The translations under genes were made by a program, and so were the position numbers. DNA of 18,365 bases from CAZSIA01 sp045126355 (GTDB lineage Bacteria > Bacillota_I > Bacilli_A > Acholeplasmatales > Anaeroplasmataceae): positions 1 to 18,365 of the forward strand of contig JBGVOE010000107.1 in assembly GCA_045126355.1 (NCBI GenBank), written 5' to 3'. Under the pieces are notes generated by a model. That model worked only from the letters and a program-made list of their open reading frames with translations. It searched no databases and was not told the DNA's origin. Positions 14,627 to 18,365 of this stretch are shown here, piece after piece; position 1 is the stretch's first letter, and each line of letters begins with the position of its first letter.

Positions 14627-15997
14627 CTATTCTAATGTTAAGAATGCTTTATATCCTTGATATGCTTCATAAACGTCAGCTTTTGAAACAATTTCCATAG
14701 GTGCATGCATACATAATACTGCAACTCCGGCATCAATTACATACATATTTTCATTACCTAAAATATATGCAATTGTTCCTCCTCCACCTTGGTCTACTTT
14801 ACCTAATTCAGCAGTTTGATAATTTACACCGCAAGAATCAAGTAAGTTACGAATTTCTGCCATGTATTCAGGCATTGCATCGTTAGCACCTGACTTACCA
14901 CGAGAACCTGTATATTTATTGAAACATAAACCATGTCCTAAATAAGCAGCATTTTTACTATCATTTACATAAGCAAATAATGGGTCATAACCAGCACTTA
15001 CGTCACTTGATAACATTTTTGTATTTGTTAATGCTTTGCGTAATTTAATTTCAGAATATGTACTCATATTATCAATTAAATACATAATTGTATCAGCAAA
15101 GAATTTAGATTGAGCACCAGTTGCACCAATGCTTCCTACTTCTTCTTTATCTACTAATACACAACAAGCAGTATATGTAGGAACGAAATCCATATCAATT
15201 ACAGCTCTAAGTGATGTATAAGCGCAAACACGGTCATCATGACCATAACCAGCAACCATACTTCTATCTAAACCATAGTCTCTTGATGGTCCAGCAGGAA
15301 CGATTTCAAGTTCAGCAGAAACAAAATCAGCTTCTTCAAAATCATATTTTTCTTTTAAGATTCTTAATACATTTGCTTTAACAGCATTCTTTTCTTCACC
15401 TTTTAATGGCATAGAACCTAAAGTAACATCTAAGTCTTCTCCTTCAATTACTTTAGCAGCGCTCTTTTGCATTTGATCTGCTGATAAATGGATTAATAAA
15501 TCTGAAATACCAACAATTGGATCAGTTGGGTCATCACCGATAGCTACATCAATTACAGATCCGTCTTTTTTACAAACAACACCATAAATAGCTAATGGAA
15601 TTGTAACCCATTGATATTTTTTAATACCACCATAGTAGTGAGTATCTAATAAAGCAAAGTTATCTCTTTCATATAATGGATCTTGTTTAACATCAATTCT
15701 AGGTGAATCGATATGAGCTCCTAAAACTCTTAAACCTGCTTCAAGTGGTTCGCTACCAATTACATAACAAACAAAGTTTTTCTTTTTATTAACAAAATAT
15801 ACTTTATCACCTGGGACTAATTTTTCATAAGCCTCAAGTGGTTTAAATCCTTTTGCTTCAGCTAACTTAACTGCGTTAGAAACAGCTAATCTTTCAGTTT
15901 TTGATGCAGATAAATATTCTTTGTATGACTCATTAAAAGACATAACTAGTTCTAATGTTTCTTCATCATATTTTTCCCATGCATTTTTACGATACAT
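14627..15997 (-). CDS. M18-family aminopeptidase
   Basis: A 456-residue metalloaminopeptidase of peptidase family M18 (aspartyl aminopeptidase/LAP4-like), cytoplasmic, which removes N-terminal residues from peptides and probably assembles into a large tetrahedral complex. The two-metal site is complete: GAHIDSPR (93-100) with His95 and Asp97, GHDD (252-255), KEEVGS (284-289) with the catalytic Glu285 and ligand Glu286, SSDVSAGYDP (330-339) with Asp332, and MHAPMEI (430-436) with His431. HYYGG and GGGGT motifs are also in place. Substrate preference cannot be read from sequence. AAGGAGTG lies about seven bases before the ATG at 15997. It has its own promoter and terminator. Confidence 0.93.
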   Translation of the reverse strand: MYRKNAWEKYDEETLELVMSFNESYKEYLSASKTERLAVSNAVKLAEAKGFKPLEAYEKLVPGDKVYFVNKKKNFVCYVIGSEPLEAGLRVLGAHIDSPRIDVKQDPLYERDNFALLDTHYYGGIKKYQWVTIPLAIYGVVCKKDGSVIDVAIGDDPTDPIVGISDLLIHLSADQMQKSAAKVIEGEDLDVTLGSMPLKGEEKNAVKANVLRILKEKYDFEEADFVSAELEIVPAGPSRDYGLDRSMVAGYGHDDRVCAYTSLRAVIDMDFVPTYTACCVLVDKEEVGSIGATGAQSKFFADTIMYLIDNMSTYSEIKLRKALTNTKMLSSDVSAGYDPLFAYVNDSKNAAYLGHGLCFNKYTGSRGKSGANDAMPEYMAEIRNLLDSCGVNYQTAELGKVDQGGGGTIAYILGNENMYVIDAGVAVLCMHAPMEIVSKADVYEAYQGYKAFLTLE

Positions 15998-16039
15998 AAT
16001 ATAACACTCCTTTTTACATTTTTATTTTATATTATTTAT

Positions 16040-16068
16040 ATTATAGAACAATTATTACTTTTTTTAAA
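16040..16068 (-). promoter_or_regulatory. Promoter of the M18 aminopeptidase gene
   Basis: TTTAAA (16068-16063), a 17-base spacer and TATAAT (16045-16040) on the minus strand. The start would be near 16033, a leader of about 36 bases. An overlapping alternative uses TTGTTC and TAAAAT further downstream. Confidence 0.6.
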
Positions 16069-16070
16069 GA

Positions 16071-16101
16071 AAAAAATATGTTATTTCAACAATAACATAT
16101 T
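16071..16101 (-). terminator. Terminator of mntP, overlapping its stop codon
   Basis: A 10-bp AT-rich stem (16101-16092 with 16084-16075) and 7-base loop, followed on the minus strand by a T-run. The first arm includes bases of the mntP stop codon at 16102-16100. Confidence 0.78.
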
Positions 16102-16678
16102 AGATAATAGCTTCTATTAAAAATTTAAGTGCTAATAAGACTAAAACAACCCCACCAACAAGTTCTGCCTTCTTTTCAAACTTAGAACCGATTTTAGCAC
16201 CAATGATACTTCCGATAAATGATAATATAAATGTAATAACACCTATAAGAGTAATAGCTAACCAAATATTCGCATCTAAAAGTGATACTGTAACACCAAC
16301 AGCTAAAGCATCTATGCTAGTAGCTATAGCAAATACAAACATAACCTTAAACCCTAAAGACGAATTTTTTTCATTACAAGCACAAGGACAATCATCCTCT
16401 TTTTCTAATGATTCTTTAATCATTTTTCCACCTAAGAAAGCTAGAAGGAAAAATGCAATATATCCTGATAAAGACTCAATGTTAACTAACTTTGTAAATA
16501 AAACTCCTATAGACCAACCTAATAGTGGCATTAATGCTTGAAATCCTCCAAACCAAGTCCCACATACAAAGCCAGTCTTTAAATATTTATCTCTACTTGA
16601 TACACCTTTACAAACAGAAACAGCAAAAGCATCCATCGCCATTGTAACCGCGATAATTATGTATTCATAAATTTCCAT
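16100..16678 (-). CDS. mntP: Manganese efflux pump MntP
   Basis: A 192-residue six-helix membrane protein of the MntP (YebN) family, exporting Mn(II) to prevent overload. The duplicated three-helix plan shows in the paired motifs AMDAFAVSV (14-22) and SIDALAVGV (121-129), whose Asp16 and Asp123 are needed for transport in E. coli MntP. Helices lie at about 5-25, 38-58, 68-88, 110-131, 137-160 and 172-190. The central cytoplasmic loop holds an unusual DDCPCAC stretch (95-101) that might bind metal. The ATG at 16678 lacks a strong ribosome site (only GAG 11 bases upstream), so translation may be modest. The promoter lies about 30 bases upstream, leaving no room for a yybP-ykoY manganese riboswitch; control by a protein repressor is inferred. 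Confidence 0.93.
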   Translation of the reverse strand: MEIYEYIIIAVTMAMDAFAVSVCKGVSSRDKYLKTGFVCGTWFGGFQALMPLLGWSIGVLFTKLVNIESLSGYIAFFLLAFLGGKMIKESLEKEDDCPCACNEKNSSLGFKVMFVFAIATSIDALAVGVTVSLLDANIWLAITLIGVITFILSFIGSIIGAKIGSKFEKKAELVGGVVLVLLALKFLIEAII

Positions 16679-16705
16679 TACTTCATCAACTCGCCTTATT
16701 TAATA

Positions 16706-16743
16706 ACTATTATTAATATAACTTTTTAAGTACTAATAGTCAA
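16706..16743 (-). promoter_or_regulatory. mntP promoter with flanking inverted repeat
   Basis: TTGACT (16743-16738), a 17-base spacer and TATATT (16720-16715) on the minus strand form a strong promoter with a start near 16708. Perfect 7-bp arms ACTATTA/TAATAGT (16706-16712, 16734-16740) bracket the -10 region, from about -32 to +3. They could be an operator or half-sites. Confidence 0.65.
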
Positions 16744-16750
16744 CAATAAA

Positions 16751-16785
16751 TTAAAGAAAAGAACCAGTAAAATTAATTACTGATT
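16751..16785 (-). terminator. Terminator of the CoA-disulfide reductase gene
   Basis: A 9-bp stem (16785-16777 with 16770-16762, one G-U pair) and 6-base loop, followed by a pyrimidine-rich CTTTTCTTT tail on the minus strand. The gene's stop codon lies in the loop. Confidence 0.72.
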
Positions 16786-18365
16786 CTATCTTTTTCGATA
16801 CTACTATAAAGTTTATATCCACCAACAAAATTATATGCATCAAAATTATTTTCCATAAGAATTCTAACTGCCAAATAACTTCTAAGTCCACTTTGACACA
16901 TTACATATATTTTTTTATTTTTATCAAGAAGATTTAAGTTATTTCTTAAATCATCTAAAGGAATATTTATAAAACTTTCTGCATGACCTTTACTATATTC
17001 ATTAACGGTTCTTGTATCTAATAAAATAACATCATTTCTTTTTCTTAATGAAACTATATCTTCATAATAAAATTGCTTAACTAAGCCACAAATTATATTA
17101 TCAGCAATATACCCTGCAACATTAACAGGATCTTTTGCACTTGAATAAGGCGGTGCGTAAACTAAATCTAAATCCTTTAACATATAAACCTTTAATTTTA
17201 AATATATGCTTGTAGCAATTACATCAATTCTTTTATCTACGCCTTCATATCCTACACATTGTGCACCTAAAATACTATAACTATTCTTATCGTATAAAAC
17301 TTTTAAAGTCATTGGTTTTGCATTCGGATAATATGAAGCATGATTTAATGGTGATAATATAATTTTCTCATACTTGATATTATTTCTTTTAGCCTCTTCC
17401 TCATTAATACCAACACTTGCGGCAGAGATATCAAATACCTTAATAATACTTGGTGCAATAGACCCTTTATAACTACTTTCCATTCCGCAAATATTACTAG
17501 CAGCTACCCTTGCCTCTTTATTAGCAGGTCCTGCTAAAGTTATAATTCTTTTTTCTCCTAAAACATTATGAGTAATCTCGACCGCATCTCCTACAGCGTA
17601 TATATCACTAAGCGAAGTTTCCATCATACTATTTACACTAATTGCGCCACTATTACCTAGTTTTAAACCAGCTTTAATAGCTAACTCATTATCTGGTCTA
17701 ACACCAATCGCGACTAAAACAACATCAAATTTTAAAGAACTATTATCACTAAATTTAACAATCACTTCATCATTAACATTTTCGATATCTAAAACATTAG
17801 AATTTAATAAAATCTTTACTCCTTTACTTCTAATATGATTATGAATAAAAGAAATCATGTCTTTATCAAAATTCTTTAAAAGTTGATCACCTTTTTGAAT
17901 AATTGTTACATCTATTCCCAATCCTTTAATATTTTCCGCCATTTCGACGCCAATAAATCCACCACCAATAATACAGACATTTTTAGGACGACTAAAATTT
18001 AGATATTTTTTTATTTCAAATGTATCTTCTACTGTTCTTAAAGAATAAACATTTTTTAAAGGTTTATCTAAAAAATCAAGCGTAATAGGCTTAGCTCCAG
18101 GAGATAATAATAACTTATCATAAGTATCTATAAATTTCTCACCTGTAGTTAAATTTTTGACCAAAACACGCTTTTCTAGAGGGTTTATATCAAGTACTTC
18201 ATGTTTTACTCTAACATCAATATTATAGCGTTTATTAAAGCTTAAAGGAGTCTGTAAAGTTAATTCATTCTCATCTAAAATTTCATCTCCGATATAATAA
18301 GGAAGCCCACAGTTAGCGTATGAAATATATCCACTTCTTTCATAAATGGTAATACTTGCCTTCTC
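16773..18365 (-). CDS. cdr: CoA-disulfide reductase with rhodanese domain, 5' end cut off
   Basis: The frame is open from the right edge, so about 530 residues are visible and roughly 35 N-terminal residues (the first FAD-binding GxGxxG) lie outside. It is an FAD/NAD(P)H-dependent disulfide reductase that reduces CoA disulfide, persulfide or polysulfide. The catalytic cysteine is in SYANCGLPYY (visible residue 19), the form typical of CoA-disulfide reductases. The NAD(P)H site is CIIGGGFIGVEMAE near 131-144; the FAD motif IYAVGDAVE follows near 255. The dimerisation domain holds HASYYP and VYAPPYSSAKDPVN. A C-terminal rhodanese domain (about 435-525) carries the active loop CQSGLRS with its cysteine at 490. 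Both active sites are intact, so this is the fused CoADR-RHD type. An in-frame TTG at 18164 is not the true start. Confidence 0.92.
   Translation of the reverse strand, partial: EKASITIYERSGYISYANCGLPYYIGDEILDENELTLQTPLSFNKRYNIDVRVKHEVLDINPLEKRVLVKNLTTGEKFIDTYDKLLLSPGAKPITLDFLDKPLKNVYSLRTVEDTFEIKKYLNFSRPKNVCIIGGGFIGVEMAENIKGLGIDVTIIQKGDQLLKNFDKDMISFIHNHIRSKGVKILLNSNVLDIENVNDEVIVKFSDNSSLKFDVVLVAIGVRPDNELAIKAGLKLGNSGAISVNSMMETSLSDIYAVGDAVEITHNVLGEKRIITLAGPANKEARVAASNICGMESSYKGSIAPSIIKVFDISAASVGINEEEAKRNNIKYEKIILSPLNHASYYPNAKPMTLKVLYDKNSYSILGAQCVGYEGVDKRIDVIATSIYLKLKVYMLKDLDLVYAPPYSSAKDPVNVAGYIADNIICGLVKQFYYEDIVSLRKRNDVILLDTRTVNEYSKGHAESFINIPLDDLRNNLNLLDKNKKIYVMCQSGLRSYLAVRILMENNFDAYNFVGGYKLYSSIEKDRISN

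Noticed and set aside
1..18365. CRISPR arrays, tRNA or rRNA genes, complete insertion sequences
   Set aside because: No regularly spaced repeats, cloverleaf-like sequence, rRNA segments, or transposase with terminal repeats were seen.

Overview
The window is AT-rich, gene-dense bacterial DNA that looks like chromosomal core sequence from a low-GC Firmicutes-type organism. The gene set (RNase J, PriA, RmuC, class II aldolase, bacterial-type ProRS, DUF3021/LytTR pair, CoA-disulfide reductase with a rhodanese tail) and strong AGGAGG-like ribosome binding sites fit Bacilli and their wall-poor relatives (Erysipelotrichia, Acholeplasma-like, uncultured RF39-like lineages). I cannot place it more precisely. 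The standard code is used: TGG encodes Trp, and TGA ends priA and the LytTR gene. All genes except rnjA are on the minus strand. There is no CRISPR array, rRNA, tRNA, prophage or complete insertion sequence. No gene-free stretch exceeds 300 bases; the longest are about 1-173, 9866-10063 and 11768-11939.

Reading minus-strand units in transcription order (right to left): (i) a CoA-disulfide reductase-rhodanese gene cut by the right edge (18365-16773), with its own terminator; (ii) mntP (16678-16100), with a clear promoter and terminator; (iii) an M18 aminopeptidase (15997-14627), monocistronic; (iv) a LytTR regulator and a DUF3021 membrane protein (14499-13658) joined by an ATGA overlap, with a LytTR-style tandem repeat upstream. 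RNase J (11940-13628, +) converges on unit iv over a shared hairpin. (v) proS (11767-10064) diverges from rnjA. (vi) fba (9865-8912) is monocistronic. (vii) A seven-gene run rmuC-priA-fmt-pgpA-membrane HD-GYP-like protein-ABC exporter-DtxR-like repressor (8821-174) is tightly spaced and ends at a terminator at 141-160. It probably has an internal promoter before pgpA.

Most of the window is housekeeping: DNA repair and replication restart, initiator-tRNA formylation, phospholipid synthesis, glycolysis, tRNA charging, RNA decay, peptide turnover, Mn efflux and thiol redox. I see no convincing new multi-gene defence or mobile system. The less ordinary parts are the LytTR/DUF3021 cassette with its candidate autoregulatory operator; a six-TM protein with a degenerate HD-GYP domain and a TTG start; a short DtxR-family regulator with iron-type ligands next to an ABC exporter; several perfect inverted repeats on core promoters (fba, proS, mntP); an internal 37-residue repeat in RmuC; and a Cys-rich loop in MntP. 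The left 135 bases are compositionally unlike the rest and hold hairpins and a promoter-like site reading off the edge.
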